Positions 7,877-18,348 of a stretch of 64,000 nucleotides of DNA are shown piece by piece. Positions within the stretch are counted from its first letter, which is position 1. Each line of letters begins with the position of its first letter. Source of the DNA: an uncultured Pelagibacteraceae bacterium (lineage in GTDB: Bacteria > Pseudomonadota > Alphaproteobacteria > Pelagibacterales > Pelagibacteraceae); NCBI GenBank assembly GCA_902590395.1, contig CACIWQ010000001.1, forward strand, positions 1 through 64,000, given 5' to 3'. Below the pieces are notes generated by a model, which saw nothing but the letters and a program-made list of their open reading frames with translations, was not told the DNA's origin and did not search any database. A program made the position numbers and the translations under genes.

Positions 7877-9654
7877 ATAGCTTTAGGTATAGTGATTTCT
7901 ACTTTCGCCCCTTCTTTTATTGAATTGTATAAAATTGCACTGTTATGATCAGTTATTATTTTGGTAACTATCGCTAATCCCAAACCGGTTCCATTTTTTT
8001 TTGTTGTAAAATAAGGGGTAAGCATTTTCTTTTTATCAACATGTTCAAAGCCCAAACCATTATCTACAATAGTAACGTATATATAATCACTATCACTTGT
8101 AATATCTATGTTAATTTTTCCTTTAAAATCAACAATTTTGCTTCTTTTTTCATTAATAGACTCTACTGAATTTTTTATTAAATTTAAAAAAACTCTATGA
8201 AGTTGTTCTTCGTCTCCATTTATAAAAAAAATATTTTTTGATTTATCAAAAGTAAAAGATGTCTTCGACTCTGACATTTCATGTAAGTTTAATACTCGTA
8301 ATATTAAGTCATTAAGATTAATTTTCTTAAATAAAGGTTTTGGCATTCTTGCAAAATTAGAAAATTCATTAACTAAATGTTCAATATCTTTAATTTGTTT
8401 AGTTATTGTATTTAAATAATTTAAAAAATTTTTACTATCATCACCAATTTTATTTAGATATTTTTCTTTAAGTCGATCAATTGATAATTGAATTGGAGTA
8501 AGTGGATTTTTAATTTCATGAGCTAGTTTTCGTGCGACAGTTTCCCAGGCCTCATGTCTTTCAGATAAAAGCAATTTGTCTTGTTGTTTTTTTAACTTTT
8601 CAATCATTGAGTTAAAATTTGCATTTAATTTTTTGAATTCTTTATCTGAATCAATATCAGGAACTTTAGCATTCAGATCTCCTGAACTTATTTTTTCAGA
8701 AGCGCCAATTAGATTAATAATTGGTCTTGTTAGTCTGGATGAAAAATTTATGGCTATAGTTACTGATAAAAAAAGTAGCAATGAAACAATCAAAACATAA
8801 ATAATTGCAAAAGTAATTTTAATTCCTGTTTTTCGATCCTGTACACTGTAATAAAAACTAATTGCTTCGCTTGTATCCTTAAGTTGCACAATTATCTTTG
8901 GATCCATAAATTTTACAATATAAAGGTACGTATCAATAAAACTATCTAACTTGATCAATGCGGAAGTTCTGTTTTTCACTGGATCAGTTATTCTTACAGG
9001 CTTGCCATCTAAGGATATTGTAAAAGCTTCTTCTGGTGGTGGAACAAATTCTAAAGCAGAATCTATAACATTAGACATAATTATGTTAGCTGCACTATCT
9101 AACAAATAAACTTCATCCAATCTTCTTAGTAATCTTTGGGTAGTTAAGATATTTAAAAATCTTGTTGGATTGTCGTAATATAAACTTGATCTACTGTTAA
9201 TATCTATTACCATTAATAAAATATCTGATTGTATGGCATTTCTAGTTTGCTCTACATAATTTCTTGCTACTTCTTCTGAATTATTTACTACTGTTTTAAT
9301 TTTACTTTCAAAGTATTTTTGAAGCACAACATTAAATAAAAAAAGCGAAAATATGGCTATCAAAATTGAAGGTAGCAATGTAGTAGTGGCAAAAAAGGCT
9401 ACGTATCTTAAGCTCGTCTCTGAACCTATAGCACCTTTTTTTTTCTCTCTTAAAATTTTATAAGTTTTATAAAAAACGACTACAAAAAATATTATTAGTA
9501 AAACTAAATCTACAAAAAGTAATATTTGTAGATTAAAATCATTTAACTCGATAAAACTTTGATTAATAAAAGTAAAAAATGTTAAAACTCCTAGCAATAT
9601 ACAAACTAGTGACATTGCAATTACCCATTTATTATTTTTAATGGTATGAATCAT
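7873..9654 (-). CDS. ntrY: Sensor histidine kinase NtrY (short form)
   Basis: The 593-residue membrane kinase has three N-terminal membrane segments (about 10-110), an extracytoplasmic region to about 275, and a further membrane segment near 280-305. A HAMP domain, the H-box AHEIKNPLTP with H379, and an ATPase domain with NLIKNSVES, DNGLGF and GTGLGLAI follow. Family members are often 700 residues or more and carry a PAS domain between HAMP and the H-box; here a short coiled segment links the two and no PAS is visible. It is the first gene of its operon, divergent from ispDF, and phosphorylates NtrX encoded next to it. Confidence 0.93.
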   Translation of the reverse strand: MIHTIKNNKWVIAMSLVCILLGVLTFFTFINQSFIELNDFNLQILLFVDLVLLIIFFVVVFYKTYKILREKKKGAIGSETSLRYVAFFATTTLLPSILIAIFSLFLFNVVLQKYFESKIKTVVNNSEEVARNYVEQTRNAIQSDILLMVIDINSRSSLYYDNPTRFLNILTTQRLLRRLDEVYLLDSAANIIMSNVIDSALEFVPPPEEAFTISLDGKPVRITDPVKNRTSALIKLDSFIDTYLYIVKFMDPKIIVQLKDTSEAISFYYSVQDRKTGIKITFAIIYVLIVSLLLFLSVTIAINFSSRLTRPIINLIGASEKISSGDLNAKVPDIDSDKEFKKLNANFNSMIEKLKKQQDKLLLSERHEAWETVARKLAHEIKNPLTPIQLSIDRLKEKYLNKIGDDSKNFLNYLNTITKQIKDIEHLVNEFSNFARMPKPLFKKINLNDLILRVLNLHEMSESKTSFTFDKSKNIFFINGDEEQLHRVFLNLIKNSVESINEKRSKIVDFKGKINIDITSDSDYIYVTIVDNGLGFEHVDKKKMLTPYFTTKKNGTGLGLAIVTKIITDHNSAILYNSIKEGAKVEITIPKAI

Positions 9655-9705
9655 TTATTAGATAATAGTTAATATTTAGAATAAATATAACGTAATTTTA
9701 AAAAA
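9655..9705. promoter_or_regulatory. Divergent promoter region for ntrY and ispDF
   Basis: The 51-bp AT-rich spacer lies between the start codons of two oppositely directed operons and must hold both promoters. TATAAC-like and TATATT-like boxes occur on both strands, but no single pair of -35/-10 elements stands out. The short length means the two transcription complexes probably interfere. Confidence 0.5.
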
Positions 9706-10842
9706 ATGAGCTTATTTCTTATAATTTTAGCAGCTGGTGATAGTAAAAGATTCAAATCTAGCACTCCGAAGCCTTTCCATAGAATTAATAATATGACATT
9801 ACTTGAACATTCATTTAATGCCTTTAATAAGTTTATCAAGGTCAAAAAAACTATTGTGGTCTATAACAAAAAACACAAAAAATACTTAGATAAAATTAAG
9901 CTTAAAAATTCAATCAAAACTACTGGTGGTGTTACTAGGCAAGAATCAACTTTTAAAGCTTTAAAATTAATTAAAAAATTTAATTGTAAAAAAGTACTAA
10001 TACATGATGCGGCTAGACCTAATCCTTCAAAAAAGATTATAAATGAAATTATCAAAAAACTTCACAAAAATCATGCAGTAGTACCTATTATAAAAGCAAA
10101 TGACGCGACTAAGCGATTTGATAAAAATTTAATTTTTAAAAATATTAAACGTGAAACTTTAGGTTTTACACAAACACCTCAAGGTTTTAGCTTTAATAAA
10201 CTTTTAGAAAAACATAAAGAAAAAATTGATGAATCTTTTGATGATGATGCTTCTTTGTTCACTATAGATGGAGAAAAAGTCTTAACTATCAAAGGCAATA
10301 AAACAAATATAAAAATTACTGACAAGGAAGATTTAAATATTTTAGAATCTTTAAAAAAAGGAAGAACATATACAGGTATTGGTTTTGATGTTCATAAATT
10401 AGTTAAAAAAAGGAATTTATATTTAGGCGGAATAAAAATACCTTTTGATATGGGTCTTGAAGGTCATTCGGATGCAGATCCAGTGCTTCATGCTATTATC
10501 GATGGCGTACTAGGTGCTTGTAGATTAGGTGACATTGGAAAATTATTTTCAAATAAAAATAAAAAATATAAAAATATTAGATCGACAATCTTGCTTAAAA
10601 AAATAGTAGATCTCATAACAACGAGAGACTACCTAATCAATAATATTGATGTTAATATTATTGCTCAAAAACCAAAAATAAAAAAATATTCGAAAAAAAT
10701 GAAACAGGCTATAAGTAAGATATGTAAAATAAATGCAAATATAATTAATATTAAAGGCAAAACGACAGAAAAACTTGGTCTGATTGGAAAAGGAAAAGCT
10801 ATTGCGTGTGAAGCAATTGTAAATGTAGTAAAATATGATTAA
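9706..10842 (+). CDS. ispDF: Bifunctional IspD/IspF enzyme of the MEP isoprenoid pathway
   Basis: The 378-residue fusion carries 2-C-methylerythritol 4-phosphate cytidylyltransferase (IspD, LAAGDSKRF at 8-16, HDAARP near 102) in the first 220 residues. From about 223 it carries 2-C-methylerythritol 2,4-cyclodiphosphate synthase (IspF, GIGFDVHKL, GHSDADPVLHAIIDG, zinc ligands D and H). The fusion form is typical of alphaproteobacteria. IspC (dxr) of the same pathway is at 32769-33941. It starts a plus-strand operon and overlaps pgpA by 8 bp. Confidence 0.97.
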   Translation: MSLFLIILAAGDSKRFKSSTPKPFHRINNMTLLEHSFNAFNKFIKVKKTIVVYNKKHKKYLDKIKLKNSIKTTGGVTRQESTFKALKLIKKFNCKKVLIHDAARPNPSKKIINEIIKKLHKNHAVVPIIKANDATKRFDKNLIFKNIKRETLGFTQTPQGFSFNKLLEKHKEKIDESFDDDASLFTIDGEKVLTIKGNKTNIKITDKEDLNILESLKKGRTYTGIGFDVHKLVKKRNLYLGGIKIPFDMGLEGHSDADPVLHAIIDGVLGACRLGDIGKLFSNKNKKYKNIRSTILLKKIVDLITTRDYLINNIDVNIIAQKPKIKKYSKKMKQAISKICKINANIINIKGKTTEKLGLIGKGKAIACEAIVNVVKYD

Positions 10843-11326
10843 TAAAATAAATTTTTTATTTGTTACGTTGTTCGGTATTGGTAAAATTAAAAAAATACCT
10901 GGTAGTTTTGCTTCATTAGCTACTATATTATTTTTATTTTTTCTATTTCATATCCTAAACATTTCTCCACATATAATTTTATTTTTAGTGATTGTAATTT
11001 TTTTCATTTCACTTTATGCAATAAATCTCTTTATAAAAAATTTAACTCTTAAAGATCCGAAAGAAGTAGTAATAGATGAATTTATTGGACAATCAATTCC
11101 AATATGCCTTTATGAACTTGCTCACAATACACAAAAAGAAGCTACTCAAACATTAAAATTTTACTTTATAATGTTTGTTCTTTTTAGAATTTTTGACATC
11201 ATTAAACCTTTTCCTGTTAGTTATTACGAAAAAAACTTTAAAAATAGTTTTGGAGTTGTTATGGACGACGTCTGCGCAGGATTATATGTTGTGACTGTTC
11301 TTGTCTTGTATATGGTTTTCGCATGA
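10835..11326 (+). CDS. pgpA: Phosphatidylglycerophosphatase A
   Basis: The 163-residue inner-membrane protein removes the terminal phosphate from phosphatidylglycerophosphate to form phosphatidylglycerol. GIGKIKKIPGSFAS near the N-terminus, the acidic DPKEVVIDEFIGQ motif and the C-terminal GVVMDDVCAG segment match PgpA. Three to four hydrophobic segments are visible. It overlaps ispDF by 8 bp and cinA by 4 bp, so the three genes are likely translated from one message. Confidence 0.92.
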   Translation: MINKINFLFVTLFGIGKIKKIPGSFASLATILFLFFLFHILNISPHIILFLVIVIFFISLYAINLFIKNLTLKDPKEVVIDEFIGQSIPICLYELAHNTQKEATQTLKFYFIMFVLFRIFDIIKPFPVSYYEKNFKNSFGVVMDDVCAGLYVVTVLVLYMVFA

Positions 11327-11796
11327 AAAAAATTTCTCAAAAAGTAATTAAATTATTAAAAAAGAAAAAACTAAAGATCTCAATTGCTGAATCATGCACT
11401 GGTGGAATGTTATCAAATGCTATTACTTCCTTTAGTGGATCATCAAAAGTTTTTAGTCTTGGTTTAGTTACTTATTCTAATGACTCTAAAATTAAAGTTC
11501 TTAAAGTACCCAAAAAAATCATAAGTAAATATGGAGCGGTAAGTGAACAAACTTGTAGGATTATGGCTAAAAATGTCAGCAAAATAGGCAAGACTAATAT
11601 GTCATTATCTATTACTGGAATAGCGGGTCCATCGGGAGGTACAAAGAAAAAACCGGTAGGATTACTCTACATTGGGCTTAAAAAAAATAACAAAATAGAT
11701 GTGAAAAAATACTTATTTAAAAAAAAAGGACGAACTCAAATCCAAAAATCTGCTGTCAATGAATCGCTAAAATTAATATTAAGTTCTTTTAAATAA
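11323..11796 (+). CDS. cinA: CinA C-terminal domain protein, nicotinamide-nucleotide amidase
   Basis: The 157-residue protein corresponds only to the amidase (PncC) domain of CinA. Visible motifs are AESCTGGMLSNAITSFSGSS, SITGIAGPSGGTKKKPVG and VNESLKLI. It deamidates NMN in pyridine nucleotide recycling. The single-domain form next to ispDF and pgpA is usual in alphaproteobacteria. Its last 18 bases overlap the convergent COQ10-like gene, leaving no room for a terminator. Confidence 0.92.
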   Translation: MKKISQKVIKLLKKKKLKISIAESCTGGMLSNAITSFSGSSKVFSLGLVTYSNDSKIKVLKVPKKIISKYGAVSEQTCRIMAKNVSKIGKTNMSLSITGIAGPSGGTKKKPVGLLYIGLKKNNKIDVKKYLFKKKGRTQIQKSAVNESLKLILSSFK

Positions 11797-12228
11797 TTCA
11801 ATAGCTCTTTTTTCAAAAGCCTCTGCAATTTTTTTTAATCCGATATCAAAAGATTTGACCATCAATAAATTTAAAATTTTATTTTTTAATTCAAAGTCGA
11901 CATGAAAATCAACTTCACTATTGTTTCCCTTTTGTATGAAAAACCATCTATTTTCTAAATATTTTAGAGGACCATCCATATTGGTAACGTAAATTGAATC
12001 CGCAGATTTATCATAAGTAACAAAACTTTTATAAGTTTCGTTAAAAAAACTTTTACCAATAGTTAGGTCTGCCGTTATTTCAACTTTATTGCCCATGTCA
12101 TTTTTGTTGTGAATTTTACCATTAATACACCATGGTACAAATTCAGGATATTTTTCAATATCAAGTACCATTTTAATTAAATTTTCTTTTGAACAGGGTA
12201 TTTCTTTTTTTATTGAAGCGGAAGGCAT
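11779..12228 (-). CDS. START-like COQ10/RatA family protein
   Basis: The 149-residue protein matches the polyketide-cyclase/COQ10 branch of START-like folds: an N-terminal [20 protein letters not shown] segment, central strands with [12 protein letters not shown]-like pattern, and a C-terminal amphipathic helix. Members in alphaproteobacteria are thought to bind ubiquinone and assist respiration; RatA in enterobacteria has been described as a toxin of ribosome association. Context beside lipA is conserved in the class. It overlaps lipA by 19 bp and cinA by 18 bp at its ends. The ubiquinone-binding role is the preferred inference. Confidence 0.85.
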   Translation of the reverse strand: MPSASIKKEIPCSKENLIKMVLDIEKYPEFVPWCINGKIHNKNDMGNKVEITADLTIGKSFFNETYKSFVTYDKSADSIYVTNMDGPLKYLENRWFFIQKGNNSEVDFHVDFELKNKILNLLMVKSFDIGLKKIAEAFEKRAIELFKRT

Positions 12229-13148
12229 TGAGATTGTTTTTCTCTCAATTTTTTCATATCATGAAAATCTTTATCGGCATGATACGATGACCTTGTTAAA
12301 GGTGAGGAAGAAACAATTAAAAATCCTTTTGATAAGGCTATTTCTTTAAATTCTTGAAATTCATCCGGATGAACATAACGTTTTAAAGGATAATGTTTTA
12401 CAGTAGGCTGAAGATATTGACCGATAGTTAAAAAATCAACTTTGGCTGATAACAAGTCATCCATTACTTGAATTACTTCGTCTTTGTTCTCTCCAAGACC
12501 CAGCATAATACCTGACTTCGTAAATATTGTTTTATTTATTTCTTTAACAGATTTTAACAAATTTACAGAAGCAAAATATCTAGAGCCGGGTCTTACTTTT
12601 CTATATAAGCTAGGAACAGTTTCTATATTATGATTAAAAACATCTGGATTAGATTCAACAACTTTTTTGTATGATTCACCTTTTCTTAAAAAGTCAGGTG
12701 TTAAAACTTCGATTGTTGTGCTTTTATTAATTTTTCTGACTTCTAATATTACTTTTGCAAAATGTTCAGCTCCTCCATCAGCAAGATCATCTCTGTCTAC
12801 GGAAGTAATAACCACATGTTTTAATTTGAGTTCCTTTGTTGCTTCTGCAATTTTTGATGGTTCTAGGTGATCCAAATAGTTAGGTTTTCCAGTTTTAACG
12901 TTACAAAAAGAGCAAGCTCGTGTACAGATATCTCCCATTATCATAAATGTTGCATGTTTTTTGCTCCAGCATTCAGAAATATTAGGACAATTAGCTTCTT
13001 GGCAAACTGTATAAAGTTTTTTTTTATTAATAATTTCTTTAGTTTGAAAATAATTTTGTGTGTCAATAATCTTTGTTCTAATCCAATTAGGTTTTTTTTT
13101 TATTGGATTTGACGGATTGTTTACTTTTTCAGGATGTCTTATTGTCAT
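12210..13148 (-). CDS. lipA: Lipoyl synthase (radical SAM)
   Basis: The 312-residue enzyme inserts two sulfurs into protein-bound octanoyl groups to make lipoate for 2-oxoacid dehydrogenases and glycine cleavage. The auxiliary cluster cysteines are C49, C54 and C60 ([12 protein letters not shown]); the radical SAM cluster is C75, C79 and C82 (CTRACSFC). The C-terminal [12 protein letters not shown] holds the serine ligand. It sits directly beside ftsB with no spacer. In many relatives pyruvate dehydrogenase genes lie in between; they are absent here. Confidence 0.97.
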   Translation of the reverse strand: MTIRHPEKVNNPSNPIKKKPNWIRTKIIDTQNYFQTKEIINKKKLYTVCQEANCPNISECWSKKHATFMIMGDICTRACSFCNVKTGKPNYLDHLEPSKIAEATKELKLKHVVITSVDRDDLADGGAEHFAKVILEVRKINKSTTIEVLTPDFLRKGESYKKVVESNPDVFNHNIETVPSLYRKVRPGSRYFASVNLLKSVKEINKTIFTKSGIMLGLGENKDEVIQVMDDLLSAKVDFLTIGQYLQPTVKHYPLKRYVHPDEFQEFKEIALSKGFLIVSSSPLTRSSYHADKDFHDMKKLREKQSQCLPLQ

Positions 13149-13451
13149 CTAATCAATTTTATAAATTTTTTCGTTTGTTTTTCCAACTGTAAATTTTTCT
13201 CTATACAAAATCTCTAAATAGTCTAAATCAATTACTTTTGTTAACAGATTGTTTTTATTTTCAATTATTGCAAGCTCTTCAATAAGAGCGCTTTTTTCAT
13301 GTATAAGTTGTTTTTTTATTTTTTGTTTATCGTAATAAGATATTAAACCACGCTCTCCATCCAATAAATTAAGCATAATATAAATACAAAAAAACACTAA
13401 AATGCTAAATAGTAGAATTTTTTTTTGGTTAATTATTTTTATAAATCGCAT
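13149..13451 (-). CDS. ftsB: Cell division protein FtsB / DivIC-like septum initiator
   Basis: The 100-residue bitopic protein has a short basic cytoplasmic N-terminus, one membrane segment (about 12-28) and a leucine/charged coiled coil (about 40-75) that continues into a conserved tail. Such proteins link FtsL and FtsQ at the division site. Location directly after eno is the standard position of ftsB across proteobacteria and supports the call despite low sequence conservation. Confidence 0.85.
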   Translation of the reverse strand: MRFIKIINQKKILLFSILVFFCIYIMLNLLDGERGLISYYDKQKIKKQLIHEKSALIEELAIIENKNNLLTKVIDLDYLEILYREKFTVGKTNEKIYKID

Positions 13452-13456
13452 CTGGT

Positions 13457-14725
13457 TTAAACTTTAGCTATTTTTGCAGAATTTCCAAGTTCCTCTTCAA
13501 TCCTTATTAAACGATTATATTTAGCCACTCTTTCTGACCTAGCTAAAGAGCCTGTTTTAATTTGCGATGAATTTGATGCAACAGCCAAATCAGCTATAAA
13601 AGTATCTTCGGAATCACCTGATCTATGAGAAATAATTGTCTTAAAATTATTTTGGTGTGCAAAATTAATTACATCAAGCGTTTCAGAAAGAGTTCCTATC
13701 TGATTGGGTTTAATTAATATAGCATTTGCAACTTTTTCTTTTATACCTTTCTTCAATCTATCTTTATTTGTTACAAACAAATCATCGCCAACAACTTGCA
13801 CGTTATTATTATTCGACTTTAAAAATTGAAGGAATCCAGCCCATGTTACCCAATCATCTTCTGCAAAAGGATCTTCGATTGATCTTATTGGATATTTTGA
13901 AATTAGTTCTAAATAGTAATCGACTGTTTTTTTTGACTCCTCAAAGGTGGGTGTCTTTACTGAATATTTTCCGTTTTTATAAAGTTCGTTTGACGCAACA
14001 TCTAAACAAATTGAAACATCTTTGCCAGGTTTAAAGCCTGCTTTTTCAATAGATTCTAATATAAATTCAATAGCTTCTTCATTTTTGCTTAAGGAAGGTG
14101 CAAAACCACCTTCGTCACCAACTGTAGTTGAAAGATTTTTATTATTTATAAGAATTTTTAACTTTTGTATTACTAAAAAACATATTTTTATAGCATCTGA
14201 AAAATTTTTTGCGTTTTCAGGTCTAATCATGAATTCTTGTATTCTTAATGAATTGTTTGCGTGCGCTCCACCATTTATAATATTCATCAATGGTATTGGA
14301 AGTTGATTGCTTTGTGATCCTCCTAAATATTTAAATAGTGAAATTTTTTTTGAAATTGCTGCTAATTTACAAACAGTTAATGAAACAGCTAGAATTGTAT
14401 TTGCTCCCAATCTTTTTTTTTGTTTTGTTCCGTCTAAATCAATTAAAGCTTGATCTATTTTTTTTTGATCAAAAATATCAAAGTTAACTATAGATTTAGA
14501 AATGTGATTATTAATATTATCAACAGACTTTAAAACTCCTTTTCCTAAAAATTCTTTGTTTTTAATATCTCGTAATTCAAAAGCTTCATGTGTGCCTGTT
14601 GATGCACCTGATGGAACTATACTTGAAGTATAAGTTCCATCGTCTAAAAAAATTTCAGCTTCTACTGTTGGATTGCCTCTACTATCAAAAACCTGTCGAC
14701 CTCTAATCTTACTGATTTTTGACAT
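13457..14725 (-). CDS. eno: Enolase
   Basis: The 422-residue enzyme interconverts 2-phosphoglycerate and phosphoenolpyruvate. The N-terminal [17 protein letters not shown], the [10 protein letters not shown] loop, NGGAHANNS, the metal ligand region [11 protein letters not shown], the catalytic lysine segment [10 protein letters not shown] and [17 protein letters not shown] are all present. It overlaps kdsA by 17 bp; enolase product PEP is a substrate of KdsA, making the pairing metabolically sensible. Confidence 0.98.
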   Translation of the reverse strand: MSKISKIRGRQVFDSRGNPTVEAEIFLDDGTYTSSIVPSGASTGTHEAFELRDIKNKEFLGKGVLKSVDNINNHISKSIVNFDIFDQKKIDQALIDLDGTKQKKRLGANTILAVSLTVCKLAAISKKISLFKYLGGSQSNQLPIPLMNIINGGAHANNSLRIQEFMIRPENAKNFSDAIKICFLVIQKLKILINNKNLSTTVGDEGGFAPSLSKNEEAIEFILESIEKAGFKPGKDVSICLDVASNELYKNGKYSVKTPTFEESKKTVDYYLELISKYPIRSIEDPFAEDDWVTWAGFLQFLKSNNNNVQVVGDDLFVTNKDRLKKGIKEKVANAILIKPNQIGTLSETLDVINFAHQNNFKTIISHRSGDSEDTFIADLAVASNSSQIKTGSLARSERVAKYNRLIRIEEELGNSAKIAKV

Positions 14726-15545
14726 TTTTAATTAATTTATCAATTTCAGATAATTGTTTTAATAAATCAGGCATTTGCGACAACGGAACCATATTAGGCC
14801 CATCTGACGGAGCGTTATCTGGATCCTGATGAGTTTCCATAAAAACTGCTGCGACTCCTACAGCGATGGCAGCTCTAGCAAGATATTCTACAAATTCTCT
14901 TTGACCCCCACTTTTATCTCCCATGCCGCCAGGTTGTTGAACAGAATGCGTTGCATCAAAGACGACAGGATAACCATTCTTTGCCATTATAGGTAATGAC
15001 CTCATATCAGAAACTAAAGTATTATAACCAAAACTTGCTCCTCTTTCTGTTACTAAAATATTTTTATTTCCGGAGTCTTCAATTTTTTTTACAACATTTA
15101 TCATGTCCCATGGTGCTAAGAATTGACCTTTTTTAACATTTACAATTTTTCCAGTTTTAGCTGCAGCAACCAATAGGTCTGTTTGTCGACATAAAAAAGC
15201 TGGTATTTGTAAAATGTCTACGTGCTCAGCGATTGTTTTGCATTGATCTATAGAATGAATATCAGTTAGCACTGGTATCCCTATATTTTTTCTAATCTTA
15301 TCAAAAACCGGTAGAGATTTTTCCAGTCCCGCTCCCCTTTTTCCTTTCAAACTAGTTCTGTTGGCCTTATCAAAAGATGTCTTATAAATGAGTCCTATAT
15401 TCAATTTTTGAGTAATTTCTTTTAGTTTAGAAGCAACATCTAATGCATGTTTCTCGCTTTCTAGCTGACAAGGACCGGCTATTAAAGTAAATGGAAGTGA
15501 ATTTGAAATATTTAATTTACCACATTTTATAATTTTATTTTCCAT
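14709..15545 (-). CDS. kdsA: 3-deoxy-D-manno-octulosonate 8-phosphate synthase
   Basis: The 278-residue enzyme condenses PEP and arabinose 5-phosphate to Kdo 8-phosphate for the lipopolysaccharide core. Motifs are [10 protein letters not shown] near the N-terminus, [31 protein letters not shown] and [11 protein letters not shown]. It overlaps pyrG by one base and eno by 17 bases. Together with the lpx genes further right it indicates a real Kdo-containing LPS. Confidence 0.97.
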   Translation of the reverse strand: MENKIIKCGKLNISNSLPFTLIAGPCQLESEKHALDVASKLKEITQKLNIGLIYKTSFDKANRTSLKGKRGAGLEKSLPVFDKIRKNIGIPVLTDIHSIDQCKTIAEHVDILQIPAFLCRQTDLLVAAAKTGKIVNVKKGQFLAPWDMINVVKKIEDSGNKNILVTERGASFGYNTLVSDMRSLPIMAKNGYPVVFDATHSVQQPGGMGDKSGGQREFVEYLARAAIAVGVAAVFMETHQDPDNAPSDGPNMVPLSQMPDLLKQLSEIDKLIKNVKNQ

Positions 15546-17170
15546 TAGTTTCTAGCCTTATTCATGTCTGCAGCTTTAATAAAAGATGTAAATAAAGGAT
15601 GTGGAGTAAATGGTCTAGATTTAAATTCAGGGTGAAACTGTACTCCAACAAACCATGGATGATTTTTCAATTCTATTATTTCTGGCAACATACCATCTGG
15701 TGATAAAGCGGAAAAAACTAATCCTTTTTTTTCAAATTGATCTCTGTATTTTATATTTACCTCATATCTATGTCTATGACGTTCTTTAATTTTTTTCATA
15801 GAATATATTTTAGAAATTAAAGAATTATTTTTTAATATTGCTTCGTATAAACCCAATCTCATAGTTCCTCCTAAATTTTTGTCACTTCCCTTTAATATTT
15901 TTTTTCCTTTATGCCATTCTTCTAATAATCCAACAACAGGTGTGCAATTATTTCCAAATTCACTAGTGGATGCATTTTTAATATTTAATAAATTTCTAGC
16001 GGCTTCAATTATTGCCATTTGCATACCAAAACAAATTCCAAAAAAAGGTATATTGTTCAATCTTGCGTATTTTATGGCAGCAATCTTTCCTTCGCTGCCT
16101 CTTTTACCAAAACCACCAGGAATAAGTACTCCAGATACATCTTTTAATAGATCTTTAATATTCTGAATTTTTAAATTCTCAGAATCTATTCTTTTAAGAT
16201 TTACCTTAAGATTGTTTGATATACCTCCATGAATCAATGCTTCGTCGAGAGATTTGTAAGCGTCTTTTAGATTTACATACTTTCCTATAATACCGATATT
16301 TACATTTCCTCTTGCACCCAAAACTTTTGAAGTAATTTTTTTCCATTTTGTTAGATTGGGTTGTTTTTTATTTTTGATACGAAAACAAGATAAAACTCTA
16401 TCATCAAGTTTTTCTTTGTGAAAACTTATTGGAGCTTCATATATAGTCCTGACGTCAATCGTCTCTATAACATTTTCAATTTTAACGTTACAAAATAAGG
16501 ATATCTTTTTTCTTTCGGGTGCAGGAATTTTCTTTTCTGATCTACAAATTATTATATCAGGTTGGATTCCAAGGCTTCTCAGTTCTTTAACTGAGTGTTG
16601 AGTTGGTTTAGTTTTAAGTTCGCCGGAAGCTTTCATATATGGAACTAATGTCAAATGGATAAATAAACTTTTATCTTTTCCAATATCATTTGAAAATTGT
16701 CTTATTGCTTCAAGAAATGGAAGACTTTCAATATCTCCGACTGTGCCTCCTATTTCACATATTACAAAATCTTCTTTTTTTATGTCGTGAGATATAAATT
16801 TTTTTATTCTATCAGTAACGTGAGGGACGACTTGTACTGTACCTCCCAAATAATCACCCTTTCTCTCCTTTTTTATAATATCACTGTAAATTCCACCAGT
16901 TGTGATGTTGTCAGATTTTGTTGCAGAAATTCCAGTAAATCTTTCGTAGTGTCCTATATCTAAATCAGTTTCCGCTCCATCATCAGTAACAAAAACTTCT
17001 CCGTGTTGAAAAGGGTTCATGGTGCCAGGATCAACATTTAAATAAGGATCTAACTTTCTTATTCTAACTTTAAAACCTCTTAACTGAAGTAAAGCAGCCA
17101 GCGAAGCTGATGAGAGTCCTTTCCCTAATGATGAAACCACGCCGCCAGTGACAAATACATATCGCGCCAT
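15545..17170 (-). CDS. pyrG: CTP synthase
   Basis: The 541-residue enzyme aminates UTP to CTP using glutamine. The N-terminal synthetase domain begins [18 protein letters not shown] and includes [20 protein letters not shown]. The C-terminal class I amidotransferase has the nucleophile in [10 protein letters not shown] near residue 380 and its His/Glu in [13 protein letters not shown] 52-bp gap separates it from secG, so a promoter directly upstream is possible: TATAAC lies only about 12 bp before the ATG. Confidence 0.98.
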   Translation of the reverse strand: MARYVFVTGGVVSSLGKGLSSASLAALLQLRGFKVRIRKLDPYLNVDPGTMNPFQHGEVFVTDDGAETDLDIGHYERFTGISATKSDNITTGGIYSDIIKKERKGDYLGGTVQVVPHVTDRIKKFISHDIKKEDFVICEIGGTVGDIESLPFLEAIRQFSNDIGKDKSLFIHLTLVPYMKASGELKTKPTQHSVKELRSLGIQPDIIICRSEKKIPAPERKKISLFCNVKIENVIETIDVRTIYEAPISFHKEKLDDRVLSCFRIKNKKQPNLTKWKKITSKVLGARGNVNIGIIGKYVNLKDAYKSLDEALIHGGISNNLKVNLKRIDSENLKIQNIKDLLKDVSGVLIPGGFGKRGSEGKIAAIKYARLNNIPFFGICFGMQMAIIEAARNLLNIKNASTSEFGNNCTPVVGLLEEWHKGKKILKGSDKNLGGTMRLGLYEAILKNNSLISKIYSMKKIKERHRHRYEVNIKYRDQFEKKGLVFSALSPDGMLPEIIELKNHPWFVGVQFHPEFKSRPFTPHPLFTSFIKAADMNKARN

Positions 17171-17222
17171 GGAAGTATGTTATAGTAAATTTCTTATGAA
17201 AAATAAAGTTAAATTATTGATC

Positions 17223-17516
17223 TCATTCAGGAATCTGGGGTTCAGATGAATCTTGTTTTTCCTCTACTTCCTCTAAAACCGATGATGTTGGCATTTCTTG
17301 TTTAGATAATATTGTTAATAATATACTAGTAACTATAAAGAGGGTTGCCAATAATGCAGTAGCTTTGGTCAAAAAATTTCCAGCAGATCTTGATGAAATG
17401 TAACTGTCTTGGGATGCACCCAAGCCAAGTGCTCCACCTTCAGACTTTTGAAGTAAAATTGCAATAACTAACATAACTGCAATGACAATATTGAATATTA
17501 AAATTACATTTTCCAT
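17223..17516 (-). CDS. secG: Protein translocase subunit SecG
   Basis: The 97-residue membrane protein has two hydrophobic segments (about 3-21 and 53-73) joined by a cytoplasmic loop with LLQKSEGGALGLGASQD and a serine/glycine stretch typical of SecG, then an acidic tail. It helps SecYE move preproteins. It lies 5 bp after tpiA and before pyrG, the usual alphaproteobacterial order. Confidence 0.93.
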   Translation of the reverse strand: MENVILIFNIVIAVMLVIAILLQKSEGGALGLGASQDSYISSRSAGNFLTKATALLATLFIVTSILLTILSKQEMPTSSVLEEVEEKQDSSEPQIPE

Positions 17517-17521
17517 GTTTG

Positions 17522-18283
17522 CTATTTATAGTAATTTTTTATTATATCAATAAATTTCTTTGAAGATCTTGAAGCGCCTCCTACTAAAAAACCGTCAATA
17601 TCGGATATTGAGGAAAAAGAGCCTATATTTTTGTCGTCAACTGAACCTCCATACAAGGTGACTGGAGCTTTTTTTGTTTTATATATTTTTTTGCATTCTT
17701 GTTTTATAAATTGAAAAATTTTTTTTAGTTCATTTAATTTAGGAATTTTTCCAGTTCCAATTGACCAAACAGGTTCATAAGCAATAATTATTTTGCTTAA
17801 GTTATATTTTTTATTAATTGATTCTTTTATTTGTTTTCTAAGAACTGAAAAAGTCTTTTTTTTTCTTTTTTCTTTAAAAGTTTCCCCAATACAAAACACT
17901 ATATTCATTTTTTGATTTAAGGCAGATTTAATTTTTTTGCTAATCAATCGGTTTGTTTCACCTTTCATTCTATTTTCTGAATGACCTAAAATTATATATT
18001 TGGCACCAATTTTTTTAAGCATATACGCGCTTACTGAACCAGTAAATGGTCCATAATTTTGATGATGGTGACAATTTTGTGCTCCAATAGATATAAACTT
18101 TGTTTTTAACTTTTTAGCAAAAAAATAAATTAATGTGTTGGGTACGCAAAATGCTATTCTATACTTTTTACCCCTATTTTTAAATTTTGAGCAAAAACTG
18201 TTAATGCGATAAATGATTTTTATTGAGCTATAATCGCCAAACATTTTCCAATTACCAATGAAATATTTTAATTTATTTGTCAT
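17522..18283 (-). CDS. tpiA: Triose-phosphate isomerase
   Basis: The 253-residue TIM barrel interconverts DHAP and glyceraldehyde 3-phosphate. GNWKMF holds the catalytic Lys13; GHSENR the histidine near 98; AYEPVWSIGTGK the catalytic glutamate and phosphate loop; and YGGSV the second phosphate grip. The sequence is lysine-rich and somewhat divergent but no key residue is missing. It heads the minus-strand operon and is divergent from the PpiD-like gene. Confidence 0.95.
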   Translation of the reverse strand: MTNKLKYFIGNWKMFGDYSSIKIIYRINSFCSKFKNRGKKYRIAFCVPNTLIYFFAKKLKTKFISIGAQNCHHHQNYGPFTGSVSAYMLKKIGAKYIILGHSENRMKGETNRLISKKIKSALNQKMNIVFCIGETFKEKRKKKTFSVLRKQIKESINKKYNLSKIIIAYEPVWSIGTGKIPKLNELKKIFQFIKQECKKIYKTKKAPVTLYGGSVDDKNIGSFSSISDIDGFLVGGASRSSKKFIDIIKNYYK

Positions 18284-18348
18284 GATATAAATTATAATTT
18301 ATAGAGTATCTGAATATATAACAATAAAATAAATTAGTTGTAATTGAA
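18284..18348. promoter_or_regulatory. Divergent promoter region for tpiA and the ppiD-trp operon
   Basis: The 65-bp AT-rich spacer separates two start codons facing away from each other, so promoters for both operons are expected inside it or in the flanking coding sequence. TATAATTTATAG near 18291 and repeated TATATA sequences give several possible -10 boxes, none clearly best. No trp leader peptide or attenuator is present here or before trpE. Confidence 0.5.
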
